DNA of 64,000 nt, from NCBI RefSeq assembly GCF_024298965.1, contig NZ_CP085193.1, positions 5,084,001-5,148,000 on the forward strand, given 5' to 3'. The notes below the pieces were generated by a model that was given only the letters and a program-made list of their open reading frames with translations, was not told where the DNA came from and made no database searches. The stretch is from Streptomyces rapamycinicus NRRL 5491 (GTDB taxonomy: Bacteria; Actinomycetota; Actinomycetes; Streptomycetales; Streptomycetaceae). The translations under genes and the position numbers were made by a program. Of this stretch, positions 42,433-51,002 are shown in pieces; the first letter of the stretch is position 1, and every line of letters begins with the position of its first letter.

Positions 42433-43899
42433 TCAGGCAACCCAGACCAGCGACTGGAGTTCGCTGTACGCGTGCAGGCCGAACGAGCCGCCGTCGCGGC
42501 CGACTCCGCTTTCCTTGAAGCCGCCGAACGGTGTCTCGGGGTGGCGCTGGGCGGTGTTGATGCCGACGTTTCCGCTGCGCAGACGGGCGGCGAGGGACCA
42601 GGCGCGGCCCGCGTCGGCGCTGAAGACATAGTCGTAGAGGCCGTAGGGGGTGGAGTCGGCGATCCGCACCGCCTCGTCCTCGTCGTCGAAGGGCAGGGCC
42701 ACGACGACCGGGCCGAACAGCTCCTCGCGCGCGACAGTCATCGCGGGATCGGCGTCGGCGATCAGGGTGGGGGCCACGTAGAAGCCGGGTTTGAGCGCCG
42801 GGCGTTCGCCGCCCACGACGATCCGGGCGCCCTGCTCACGGGCGCCGGAGACATACGCCTCGACGCGATCGCGCTGCGCGGCGGAGATCAATGGGCCGAC
42901 GACCGTGGAGTTATCCACAGGGTCCCCGATCTTCAGTGACTCTGCGTAGTGTGTGAGTGCGGCGATGACCTTCTCGTACAGCGATCGATGTACGAGCACA
43001 CGGGTCGGCGCCGTGCAGATCTGCCCGCTGTGAAAGGAGAAGGTCGAACCGACCGCCCCGACCGCCGACGCGATCACTCGCTCGTCGGCGTCCCCCAGGA
43101 CGATGGCCGCGCCCTTGCCCCCAAGTTCCATCAGGGTGCGCTTCATCGACCGCCCCGCGGATTCGGCGATCTTCTTCCCCACGGCGGTGGATCCGGTGAA
43201 GCTGACCATGTCGACACCGGGGTGCGCGACCAGCGCCTCGCCGGCGGCCGCGCGCGAGCCGGTGACGACATTGAAGGCACCGTCCGGGAGCCCGGCCTCC
43301 TTCAGCAGAGGGCCGAGCTCGAGACAGCAAAGCGGATCTTGCGGCGCGGGTTTGGCCACGACCGTATTGCCCATGGCCAGGGCCGGGGCCACCTTGCCCG
43401 CGAGATTCGTGAGAGGGAAGTTGTAGGAGGTGATGCAGCAGACGACACCCAGGGGACGGCGGACCGCTGCCGCTCCGATCAGCCCGCCGGGCGCCAGCGG
43501 GGTGGCGGCCAGGGGCAGCGGGGCCAGCGGCACGGTGTCCGGTTCAAGGGCGCCGCGCGCATAGCGGCGGAAGCGGTCGATCGCCGGGGGCACCTGGAGG
43601 GCCGAGGTGACGCGCAGCGTCGCCCCGGTCTCCGCCTGGACGAGGGGCACCAGGTCCGGGGCGTGCTCGGCGAGCAGATCGGCGGCCCGGTCGAGTACGG
43701 CGGCGCGCTCCTTTGGGGCGGTGCGCGACCAGCCGTCGTACGCGGCCCGGGCGGCCCGGACCGCGGCGTCCACATCGGCCGGGTCGGCCTCGGGGGCATG
43801 GCCGACGGTTTCCTCGGTGGCGGGGTTGATGACGGGGTAGTGCCCGTTCCCGGGAGCCCGCCACGAGCCGCCGATCCAGTGCGCGTAGGCCTTCGTCAT
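42433..43899 (-). CDS. aldehyde dehydrogenase family protein
   Basis: The 488-residue ALDH has the catalytic cysteine in HSGQICTAPTR at residue 295 and the general-base glutamate in MELGGKGAA. NFPLTNLAGKVAPALAMGNTVVAKPA and FTGSTAVGKKI form the NAD pocket. It oxidises the aldehyde that the following ADH would make, or its reverse. ATG 43899 (MTKAYAHWIGGSW) overlaps the ACAD stop (ATGA), so translation is coupled. Confidence 0.9.
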   Translation of the reverse strand: MTKAYAHWIGGSWRAPGNGHYPVINPATEETVGHAPEADPADVDAAVRAARAAYDGWSRTAPKERAAVLDRAADLLAEHAPDLVPLVQAETGATLRVTSALQVPPAIDRFRRYARGALEPDTVPLAPLPLAATPLAPGGLIGAAAVRRPLGVVCCITSYNFPLTNLAGKVAPALAMGNTVVAKPAPQDPLCCLELGPLLKEAGLPDGAFNVVTGSRAAAGEALVAHPGVDMVSFTGSTAVGKKIAESAGRSMKRTLMELGGKGAAIVLGDADERVIASAVGAVGSTFSFHSGQICTAPTRVLVHRSLYEKVIAALTHYAESLKIGDPVDNSTVVGPLISAAQRDRVEAYVSGAREQGARIVVGGERPALKPGFYVAPTLIADADPAMTVAREELFGPVVVALPFDDEDEAVRIADSTPYGLYDYVFSADAGRAWSLAARLRSGNVGINTAQRHPETPFGGFKESGVGRDGGSFGLHAYSELQSLVWVA

Positions 43900-45290
43900 C
43901 GGCGTGATTCCTTGGGGAGGTGAAGTACGCGCTCGGCGATGATGGTGCGCTGTATCTCGTCCGAGCCGCCGTAGATGGTGTCGGCGCGGGAGAAGAGGAA
44001 GAGACGCTGGAAGGCGTCGAGTTCGTACGGCCGGCCGGCGGTCCAGCGCGCCGGGCCGAGTGCGGCCGCGGCGCCTCTCACCTCCACGGCCAGCTCGCCG
44101 AGCCGCTGATGCCAGCCGCCCCACAGCAGCTTGGCGACGCTGGGCGCGCCGGGGTCCTGCGGTCCGGAGTGCTGGGGATCGGAGTGCTGCGGGCCGGAGG
44201 CGGGTGAGCCAGGATCGGGTAAGCCGGGGGCAGGTGAGCCGGGGGCCTGGGGGTTCGCGCTCCTCGGGGGGAGGTCATGGGGGGCGGCCTTCCGCGGGGC
44301 GGGGTCCCGGGCGGGCCGGGCGGAGTTCGGGGCTGGGCTCTGCGCACTGCCCAGGGTGCGCAGGGCGTTCCAGCGCATGGCCTTGAGCTCGGCCCACTGC
44401 CGTATGAGCCGGTCTCGCAGCACGGGCTCCTCCGCGGCGCCGGTCTCCAGCGCCAGCCGCACCACCCGGCTCAGCTCATGGGCGAAGCCGATCTGCTGGA
44501 CCAGGGTGGAGACCCCGCGCTCCACCGCCAGCAGGCTCATGGCCACGCGCCAGCCGTGGCCCGCGCCGCCGACGAGGTGTTCGGCGCGGGCCACGGCCCC
44601 GTCGAAGAACACCTCGTTGAAGTCCGCGGTCCCGGTCAGCTGCCGGATCGGCCGCACCTCGATCCGTCCCGGCTGGTCCATCGGCACCAGCAGAAAGGAG
44701 AGTCCATGATGGCGCTGTGAGCCCTCCTCGGTGCGCGCCAGCACAAAGCACCAGTCGGCCTCATGGGCGAGGGAGGTCCAGATCTTCTGCCCGGTGATGC
44801 GATAGGTGCCCTCGCCCGGGTCGCGGACGGCGCGGGTCCGCAGCCCGGCGAGGTCCGAACCGGCGTCGGGTTCGCTGTAGCCCTGGCACCACACCTCCTC
44901 GCCACGGGCGATGGGCGGCAGAAAGCGGGTGCGCTGGGCGGAGTCGCCGTGGGCGAGCAGGGTGGGCCCGAGGAGGTTCTCGCCGATATGGCCCAGTCGG
45001 CCGGGCGCCCCGGCGCGGGCGTACTCCTCGGCCCAGACGACCTGTTGGGTCAGCGTCGCGGCGCGGTTGCCGTACGCCCCGTCCGTACGGTCCCAGCCCA
45101 GGCCGATCCAGCCGCCCGTGCCGAGCTCGCGCTCCCAGGCGCGGCGGACGGCCATGTCGCCGTGCGCCTCGCCGGGGTGGCCGCCGGTCCGCTGCTTGAG
45201 GGCGGCGAACGGTCCGGTGAAGTGCTCGGCCAGCCAGTCGCGCGCCTCGGCGCGGAAGCGCTCGTCCTCCGGCCCGAAAGCGAAGTCCAC
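43896..45290 (-). CDS. acyl-CoA dehydrogenase with disordered insertion
   Basis: The 464-residue ACAD has WCQGYSEPDAGSDLAGLRTRAVRD (substrate/FAD strand), ITGQKIWTSLAHEADWCFVLART (FAD loop), a helical C-terminal domain and IYGGSDEIQRTIIAERVLHLPKE. A ~70-residue Pro/Ser/Ala/Gly insertion (nt about 44140-44350) with repeated PQHSDPQHSGPQD-type units splits the C-terminal bundle; ordinary members (about 390 residues) lack it. GTG 45290 follows ggagagg. The frame continues upstream to 45503, but nothing there looks like ACAD. Confidence 0.85.
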   Translation of the reverse strand: MDFAFGPEDERFRAEARDWLAEHFTGPFAALKQRTGGHPGEAHGDMAVRRAWERELGTGGWIGLGWDRTDGAYGNRAATLTQQVVWAEEYARAGAPGRLGHIGENLLGPTLLAHGDSAQRTRFLPPIARGEEVWCQGYSEPDAGSDLAGLRTRAVRDPGEGTYRITGQKIWTSLAHEADWCFVLARTEEGSQRHHGLSFLLVPMDQPGRIEVRPIRQLTGTADFNEVFFDGAVARAEHLVGGAGHGWRVAMSLLAVERGVSTLVQQIGFAHELSRVVRLALETGAAEEPVLRDRLIRQWAELKAMRWNALRTLGSAQSPAPNSARPARDPAPRKAAPHDLPPRSANPQAPGSPAPGLPDPGSPASGPQHSDPQHSGPQDPGAPSVAKLLWGGWHQRLGELAVEVRGAAAALGPARWTAGRPYELDAFQRLFLFSRADTIYGGSDEIQRTIIAERVLHLPKESRR

Positions 45291-45348
45291 AACCTCTCCC
45301 CTCGTCGGCCCTGGTGGGTGTTTCCGGTAAGCCCCGCCGTTGCCGGGG

Positions 45349-46260
45349 TCAGGCGTTGGGACGTTGGCCGTCGGCTGCGGCCTGGGCCATGGCCTCCAGC
45401 TGGGCCAGCATCGGCATGGGGTCGGTGCCGACCGTGCCCGGGAGGAAGTCGGCGATCTTCTCCGGGGTCCAGGCGCCCTCGGCGTATCCGGCGCGCAGTT
45501 CACGGGGCTGGGCCCAGACCGCGATCTTGGGGCCCGCGATCGTATAGACCTGCCCGGTGATCCGCTCCACGCGGGCGCGTTCGCTCAGCAGATAGACGAC
45601 CAGGGCCGCCACATCCTCCGGCTCGCCGATCTCCTTGAGCTCCATCGGTACGTTGGCGGACATCCGGGTGCGGGCGACCGGGGCCACGCAGTTCGCCGTG
45701 ACGCCGTACTTGTGCAGCCCCAGCGCGGCGCTGCGCATCAGGGAGATGATCCCGCCCTTGGCGGAGGCGTAGTTGGCCTGGGCGACGCTGCCCTGGTGGT
45801 TGCCGCTGGTGAAGCCGATCAGGGTGCCGGAGCGCTGGCGGCGCATCACCGCCGACGCCGCCCGGAAGACCGTGAAGGTGCCCTTGAGATGGGTGGCGAC
45901 GACCGGGTCCCACTCCTCCTCGGACATGTTGAACAGCATCCGCTCGCGCAGGATCCCGGCGACGCAGACGACCCCGTCCAGCCGTCCGTACCGCTCCAGT
46001 GCGGTGTCCACGATCCGCTGGCCACCGGCCATGGTCGAGACGTCGTCGGCGACCGCGACCGCCTCGCCGCCCGCCGCCGCGATCTCCTTGACCACGGCCT
46101 CGGCGACCTCGCTGCTCGGTTCGCCGCCCTCGATCGAGACCCCGTAGTCGTTGACGACGACCTGTGCCCCCTCGGCCGCGCAGGCGAGGGCCACCGCTCG
46201 TCCGATACCACGTCCGGCCCCGGTGACGGCGACCACCTTGCCGTCCAAGAAGTTGCCCAC
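45349..46260 (-). CDS. SDR family (3-hydroxyacyl-CoA dehydrogenase-like)
   Basis: The 303-residue SDR has the cofactor motif TGAGRGIGRAVAL, VNDYG after strand two, VCVAGILRE and the catalytic QANYASAKGGI. The GNHQGSVAQANYASAK block matches the (3R)-hydroxyacyl-CoA dehydrogenase domain of MFE-2/17beta-HSD4-type SDRs. The C-terminal ~60 residues (PKIAVWAQPRELR...) are longer than usual, as in that group. GTG 46260 follows gggagggg. It is the first gene of a four-gene operon, and a regulon palindrome lies 22 bp upstream. Confidence 0.85.
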   Translation of the reverse strand: MGNFLDGKVVAVTGAGRGIGRAVALACAAEGAQVVVNDYGVSIEGGEPSSEVAEAVVKEIAAAGGEAVAVADDVSTMAGGQRIVDTALERYGRLDGVVCVAGILRERMLFNMSEEEWDPVVATHLKGTFTVFRAASAVMRRQRSGTLIGFTSGNHQGSVAQANYASAKGGIISLMRSAALGLHKYGVTANCVAPVARTRMSANVPMELKEIGEPEDVAALVVYLLSERARVERITGQVYTIAGPKIAVWAQPRELRAGYAEGAWTPEKIADFLPGTVGTDPMPMLAQLEAMAQAAADGQRPNA

Positions 46261-46281
46261 GTCGCATCCCCTCCCGGAGTT

Positions 46282-46298
46282 TCTGACGGTCCGTTAGA
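46282..46298. promoter_or_regulatory. 17-bp regulon palindrome, site 9
   Basis: TCTGACG-GTC-CGTTAGA has one mismatch. It lies in the divergent gap between the SDR operon (22 bp) and the cyclase gene (73 bp) and could control both. Confidence 0.75.
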
Positions 46299-46370
46299 TT
46301 TTTGAGCAGACGCGGCCCGAGTACAAGCCCCCGCACACAAACGACGGCCGGGAACACCGAAGGAGACGCC

Positions 46371-47297
46371 ATGCCGCTGCCAGCCGAGTTCCACGAGATC
46401 GCCAAACGGGTCAACAACTGGGGCCGCTGGGGGACGGAGGACGAGATCGGCACGCTCAACCTGATCACCGATGCCGTGGTCCGGGAGGCCGCCGCGACGA
46501 TACGGACCGGTCGTCGGGTACCGCTCGCGGTGCCGCTGCGACAGGACGGCATCCAGACCGGAATGATCCCCGGGCGGGTCAACCCGCTGCATACGATGAT
46601 CGCGGTCAACTTCGAGATATTCGGCCCGGACACGGTGGCGACCAGCGACGACGCCGTGACGATGGGACTCCAGGCCGGTACCCACTGGGACGGGCTGACC
46701 CATGTCTCGCACTCCGGAAGGATCTACAACGGCCGCCCCGCCGACTCCATCACCTCCCATGACCGCGCCGCCTTCAGCGGTATCGACAAGGCGGGGCCCC
46801 TCGTCTCGCGCGGGGTGCTGCTCGATGTGGCCCGGGCCCGGGGCGCCGGGCGGCTGCCCGAGGGGCATGTGGTCACCCCCGAAGACCTCGACGCCGCCGA
46901 GGAACTGGCCGGGACGAGGGTGCGCTCCGGCGATATCGTGCTCGTCCGCACCGGGCAGATCCAGCGCTATCTGGCGGGCGAGAAGGAGGCGTACGCCTTC
47001 CCCTCACCGGGCCTGTCCCTGCGCACGCCCGAATGGTTCCACGCCCGCGATGTGGCGGCGGTCGCCAATGACACCCTGACCTTCGAGGCCTTCCCACCGG
47101 AGATCGAGGATCTCTGGATGCCGGTCCACGCCCTCGACCTGGTCGAGATGGGCATGCTCCAGGGCCAGAACTGGAATCTGGAGGAACTCTCCGAAGCCTG
47201 CGCCGAGGAGGGGCGCCATGCCTTTCTGCTGTCGGCCCCGCCCGAGCCGTTCGTCGGCGGCACGGGCTCGCCCGTCGCACCCGTCGCGATCCTCTGA
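46371..47297 (+). CDS. cyclase family protein
   Basis: The 308-residue protein contains GLQAGTHWDGLTH, the HxGTHxDxPxH-like metal motif of the kynurenine formamidase/cyclase family (leading His replaced by Gln here). Other features are SGDIVLVRTGQ, and PVHALDLVEMGMLQGQNWNLEEL near the C-terminus. These metal-dependent hydrolases open amide or lactone rings and recur in aromatic and alicyclic catabolic clusters. ATG 46371 follows aaggag. It is divergent from the SDR operon and shares its operator. Confidence 0.85.
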   Translation: MPLPAEFHEIAKRVNNWGRWGTEDEIGTLNLITDAVVREAAATIRTGRRVPLAVPLRQDGIQTGMIPGRVNPLHTMIAVNFEIFGPDTVATSDDAVTMGLQAGTHWDGLTHVSHSGRIYNGRPADSITSHDRAAFSGIDKAGPLVSRGVLLDVARARGAGRLPEGHVVTPEDLDAAEELAGTRVRSGDIVLVRTGQIQRYLAGEKEAYAFPSPGLSLRTPEWFHARDVAAVANDTLTFEAFPPEIEDLWMPVHALDLVEMGMLQGQNWNLEELSEACAEEGRHAFLLSAPPEPFVGGTGSPVAPVAIL

Positions 47298-47569
47298 AGG
47301 CTTGACGCCGCTGATGTCTTGACGTCTTCGACGCCCGTGGAGGGGACGGCGGGTCGGCCTCTTTCGGGTGGCGGTGCGCTCATGCGCGCCCCGAGCACGG
47401 CACCGCGCACCGCCACCCGGCTCCCGACGCTGAGCCCTGTTTCAGCAGCGGGGGCGCGACCCGCACTCGCCAAGGAACGTCCCCGTGAACACACGGTCCA
47501 CAGGGACACCACAGCCCTCGGCGTCCCCTCGCGACGAATCGCTGATCCTAGAGTGATCAAGCGAACACG

Positions 47570-48121
47570 TCACGTCAACACCTGGTCTGGACTTTGCCTG
47601 ATTCGCCCCATGTGTGACGGCGCATGGGAGGCCGCTCGCTTCTTGGAGAGCGACTCCTCGCCCTTCGCGCGGTCGATTTCACACCAGATCCGCTTCCCGG
47701 AGCCCTCCGGCTGCCAGCCCCAGCGGTCGGCGAGACCGTCGACCAGCTCCAGACCGCGCCCATGAGTGTCCCCCTCATCGGCGCAGCGCTGACGCGGAGC
47801 GCGGTCACTGGCGTCGGCGACCTCGACCCGGACCGTTCCCACACCGGCAGCCCGGCTCGTGAACGGCCCCGGCGTCCCGCCCCCGGCACCGCCACCGCCG
47901 CCCGTGGACTGGGCGGGGAAGAGCATCCGCAGCACGGCCGGACAGCCGGTGTGCACCACGGCGTTGGTGACGAGTTCGGAGATGAGCAGAATCAACGTCT
48001 CAGCGAGCGGCTCATCGGCTCCGATTCCGGACCCGACAAGCCGCGAACGGGCCCATCGACGGGCACGACTCACCTCCGCCGGGTCGGGCCTGACCTCCAT
48101 CTGCGCCTGAAGCACCTGCAC
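47570..48121 (-). CDS. ATP-binding protein (RsbW-like HATPase)
   Basis: The 183-residue protein is a GHKL ATPase of the anti-sigma/RsbW type. The N-box is SELVTNAVVHTG and the G-box region GDTHGRGLELVDGLADRWGW. A Gly-rich insertion (GGGGGAGGGTPG) separates two strands. Many Streptomyces paralogues sit next to a WhiJ-like Xre regulator and a DUF397 protein, but neither is here. Upstream is a gene-free 470-bp stretch. Confidence 0.8.
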   Translation of the reverse strand: MQVLQAQMEVRPDPAEVSRARRWARSRLVGSGIGADEPLAETLILLISELVTNAVVHTGCPAVLRMLFPAQSTGGGGGAGGGTPGPFTSRAAGVGTVRVEVADASDRAPRQRCADEGDTHGRGLELVDGLADRWGWQPEGSGKRIWCEIDRAKGEESLSKKRAASHAPSHMGRIRQSPDQVLT

Positions 48122-48592
48122 CGCTCACACCATCCGAACCGGCAGACACATCGCCTTGTACCTCCAAGAGGTCACGGACCGTGACACTCCCCCAGCTACC
48201 GCTGAGAGGTACCCCCGTGCGCGACAGCATGGTTGACGTACAGTCACCCCAACAAGCGCTTCGGTCATATTCCAGCGCCAAGGAGTATGCGTGGGGCATA
48301 CTGTGCGACACGCGTCCTGAGGACTCGAACATCGAGGCTGGGGCGTCGCACACCCCGAGCGAGCGGGGCACGTCGTCATGCCCGGAATCGCCCCATGGGC
48401 AACGCCGGGCTTCTCGCACCCCATAAGCGTTCGCACCCCACGGAGAGTACCCGAGCCCGGGCCCGACTCCACCCTGTGACGAGTCACGCCTAGGAAACAA
48501 CCTGGTATCAACGCTCGGTCACCTCAGAAGCTCTGGGGATCTCCCCAGAGAATGCGACATCCCAACAATTCAGGCGTATCCATCGAGCCCGG
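48122..48592. other. gene-free gap with a 7-bp inverted repeat
   Basis: No convincing gene lies in these 471 bp; frames of up to 162 codons look random in composition. It contains AGTATGC-GTGGG-GCATACT (48284-48302), a perfect 7-bp inverted repeat about 165 bp upstream of the RsbW-like ATPase, and TTGACG-TAC-AGTCAC near 48233, a weak regulon-like palindrome. A compact hairpin (ctctggggatctccccagag, about 48532-48551) lies close to the ACAD stop. Confidence 0.5.
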
Positions 48593-49684
48593 CTACAAAC
48601 ATGTTTCAACGGTCGACACGAGCCCGGCCGCCAATTCCTCCTCCGCCGCCGCCCCGGACTGCCACTGACCTGCCCGCACCCAGGCCCGCTTGAGATGGAG
48701 ATGGACATCCGCCTCCCAGGTGAAGCCCATCCCGCCATGGACTTGCAGACAATCGCGGGCATTATGGACAGCGGCCTCATCGGCGAGGAGCTTGGCGGCC
48801 GCGATGTCACCCGGGTCTTCTGTGACCGCCGCGGCATACACCACACTTCTGGCTGATTCGGCACGAACCAGCATCTGGGCGCACAGATGCTGTACGGCCT
48901 GGAAGGCGCCGATCGGCCGGCCGAACTGGGTGCGGTGCTTGGCATGGTCCACCGCGAGCTCGACCGTACGGGAGGCGCTGCCCAGTTGTTGGGCCGCGGT
49001 CAGCAGCGCCGCCTCGCGCCGCAGCCGGGCGGCGGGCCCCGAACGGCCCGTGCCCGCCTGGGCCGTCCGGGGCGCCTGGGCCGTCCGGTCGGCCTGGTCC
49101 ATCCGGTCAGCCGGATCCATCTGTTCCGCCTGGTCCGGCCGGGTTCGGCTCGGGGCAGTCCGGTGCAGCGGGGTGGCCGGGTCGACGGAGCGCATCGGCT
49201 CCGCCGAACGCGCCACCTCCGCCGCCGGAATCACCTCGACCGCCGTCGGCCCCAGCGCCAGCACCACATCGGCGGAGGCAAGATACTCGACCGGCGCACC
49301 GCCCTCGTCCAGCGCCGTCACCACCGTCTCGCCCTGGGCCGCACCCGCCGCCAAAGATCCCGAAAGTCCCGCCGCGAGCTCCGTCGCGACCAGCGGCCCC
49401 GGCAGCAGCGCACGGCCCGCCTCCTCGAAGGCCAGCACCACCTCCGGCAGCCCCCGCCCCACCCCGCCCGCCGACTCCGCCACCCGCAGCGCGAAGAGGC
49501 CCGCGGCGCCCAGCTCCCGCCACAGCTCCCGGTCCAGCGCTCCGCCCCGCCCCGTGTCCCCGTCGCCCCGCGCCGTGTCCCCGTCCACCACCGCCCGCAG
49601 CCGGGTGCGCGGAAAGCGCCGCTCCAGCAGTTCGCGCATCCCGGTCCGCAGTGCCCGCTGGTCGTCCGTGAGCTGGAAGTCCAC
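48593..49684 (-). CDS. acyl-CoA dehydrogenase, putative small partner subunit
   Basis: The 363-residue ACAD has FQLTDDQRALRTGMRELLERRF at the N-terminus, HRTQFGRPIGAFQAVQHLCAQMLV and VHGGMGFTWEADVHLHLKRAW at the C-terminus, but a shortened middle. A ~45-residue Gln/Asp/Thr/Pro/Arg insertion (MDPADRMDQADRTAQAPRTAQ) interrupts it. Together with the preceding ACAD it fits the alpha2beta2 heteromeric steroid-type ACADs of actinobacteria (FadE26/27-like), where each chain contributes to the FAD site. The start lies 7 bp after the partner stop. Confidence 0.8.
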   Translation of the reverse strand: MDFQLTDDQRALRTGMRELLERRFPRTRLRAVVDGDTARGDGDTGRGGALDRELWRELGAAGLFALRVAESAGGVGRGLPEVVLAFEEAGRALLPGPLVATELAAGLSGSLAAGAAQGETVVTALDEGGAPVEYLASADVVLALGPTAVEVIPAAEVARSAEPMRSVDPATPLHRTAPSRTRPDQAEQMDPADRMDQADRTAQAPRTAQAGTGRSGPAARLRREAALLTAAQQLGSASRTVELAVDHAKHRTQFGRPIGAFQAVQHLCAQMLVRAESARSVVYAAAVTEDPGDIAAAKLLADEAAVHNARDCLQVHGGMGFTWEADVHLHLKRAWVRAGQWQSGAAAEEELAAGLVSTVETCL

Positions 49685-49691
49685 GCCCCGC

Positions 49692-50855
49692 TCACCGTCC
49701 CTTCGGCAGGCCGAGGATCCGCTCGGCCACGATGTTCCGCTGGATCTGCGAGGTCCCCGCCGCGATGGTGTACGAGAGCGAGGAGAGCCGGTCGGCGACC
49801 CACTCCTGACCGGCGTCCAGCGCGTCCGGCCCCAGCACCTCGGCGGCCGCGTCGTACAGCTCCTGCCGAACCTGTGAGAAGCGCAGTTTGAAGACCGAGC
49901 CGCCGACGCCCGGCACCCCGCCGGTGCGCCGCGCCTCGCTCACGTTCCACTGGGTGAGCCGCCACAGCGCCGCGCACTCCGCCGCGAGCCGCCCCAACCG
50001 GCGCCGTAGCACCGTGTCGTCCCAGCGCCCGTTGGCCTGCGCCGTCCTGGCCAGCGCCGCCAGCACCCGCCTGCACGCGACCACCTCGCCCACGAAGGCC
50101 GTACCGCGCTCGAAGGAGAGGGTCACCATGGTCACCCGCCAGCCGTCGTTCTCCTCCCCGACCCGGTGGCCGACCGGCACCCGCACCTCGTCCAGGAACA
50201 CCTCGGCGAACTCCGCCGTCCCGGCGAGGGTCCGCAGCGGCCGCACCGTCACCCCGGGCGCGTCCATCGGCATCGCAAGCCAGGTGATGCCCCGGTGCTT
50301 CGGCGTGTCGGCGTTTACCGGCGCGGTGCGCACCAATAGTTCGCACCAGTCGGCGATCTCGGCGTGCGAGGTCCAGATCTTGCTCCCGCTGATGACGTAC
50401 TCATCACCGTCCCGTACCGCCCGGGTGCGCAGCGACGCCAGGTCGGAGCCGGCGTCCGGTTCGGAGAACCCCTGGCACCAGACCTCGTCCCCGCGCAGGA
50501 TCGGCGGCAGCCAGCGCGCCCGCTGTTCGGGGGTGCCCTCGGCGGCGATCGTGGGGCCCGCGTGCAGCAGTCCGACGAACCCCGCGCCCACATAGGGCGC
50601 ACCGGCGCGCTCGGTCTCCTCCAGGAAGATCAGATGCTGGGTGGGCGTCGCGCCCCGGCCGCCCGCGTCCTCGGGCCAGTGCAGCCCGGCGTAGCCCGCG
50701 TCGTGGAGCATGCGCTGCCAGCCGCAGTCATAGGCGCGGCGGCCGGGCCAGTCGGCCGGATGCGGACGGTCCGGCAGCTTGGGCAGGACCTCGGCGAGCC
50801 AGGCGCGCAGCCGGTGCCGGAAGTCCTCCTCGTCCTCCGTGTAGGTGAGATCCAT
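49692..50855 (-). CDS. acyl-CoA dehydrogenase, putative large partner subunit
   Basis: The 387-residue ACAD has WCQGFSEPDAGSDLASLRTRAVRDGDEYVISGSKIWTSHAEIADW (substrate and FAD loops) and the C-terminal IAAGTSQIQRNIVAERILGLPKG. It lacks the usual RxxFGxPL region, which the next gene retains, so a heteromer explains both. ATG 50855 has gaggtcgg upstream. A regulon palindrome lies 19 bp before it. It heads the two-gene unit. Confidence 0.85.
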   Translation of the reverse strand: MDLTYTEDEEDFRHRLRAWLAEVLPKLPDRPHPADWPGRRAYDCGWQRMLHDAGYAGLHWPEDAGGRGATPTQHLIFLEETERAGAPYVGAGFVGLLHAGPTIAAEGTPEQRARWLPPILRGDEVWCQGFSEPDAGSDLASLRTRAVRDGDEYVISGSKIWTSHAEIADWCELLVRTAPVNADTPKHRGITWLAMPMDAPGVTVRPLRTLAGTAEFAEVFLDEVRVPVGHRVGEENDGWRVTMVTLSFERGTAFVGEVVACRRVLAALARTAQANGRWDDTVLRRRLGRLAAECAALWRLTQWNVSEARRTGGVPGVGGSVFKLRFSQVRQELYDAAAEVLGPDALDAGQEWVADRLSSLSYTIAAGTSQIQRNIVAERILGLPKGR

Positions 50856-50873
50856 CAGCCGCCGACCTCTCTT

Positions 50874-50890
50874 TCTGATGGTCCGTCAGA
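50874..50890. promoter_or_regulatory. 17-bp regulon palindrome, site 10
   Basis: TCTGATG-GTC-CGTCAGA has one mismatch and serves the ACAD pair. Site 11 lies 73 bp away in the same divergent promoter. Confidence 0.8.
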
Positions 50891-50963
50891 CAAGATGGGC
50901 TTCCGCAGGCTAGTCCGCACCCCCTGGACCGACAAGGCGTGCGCCCTTACGCTTCGAGCACTA

Positions 50964-50980
50964 TCTGATGGGTCGTCAGC
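50964..50980. promoter_or_regulatory. 17-bp regulon palindrome, site 11
   Basis: TCTGATG-GGT-CGTCAGC lies directly before TACCGT (a likely -10, 50981-50986) and 23 bp before the CoA ligase start. Sites 10 and 11 give one copy per divergent gene. Confidence 0.75.
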
Positions 50981-51002
50981 TACCGTCCCACGGGAGGCCG
51001 GG

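Noticed and set aside
42911..42922. DnaA box (TTATCCACA) near 42911
   Set aside because: It lies inside the aldehyde dehydrogenase coding sequence and is alone.
48231..48247. TTGACG-TAC-AGTCAC as a twelfth regulon site
   Set aside because: Only the TGAC/GTCA core matches and no catabolic gene is next to it.
48125..48511. minus-strand frames of 128 and 162 codons in the gap upstream of the RsbW-like gene
   Set aside because: Random-looking composition, no helix-turn-helix, and no ribosome-binding site; the expected Xre regulator was not found.
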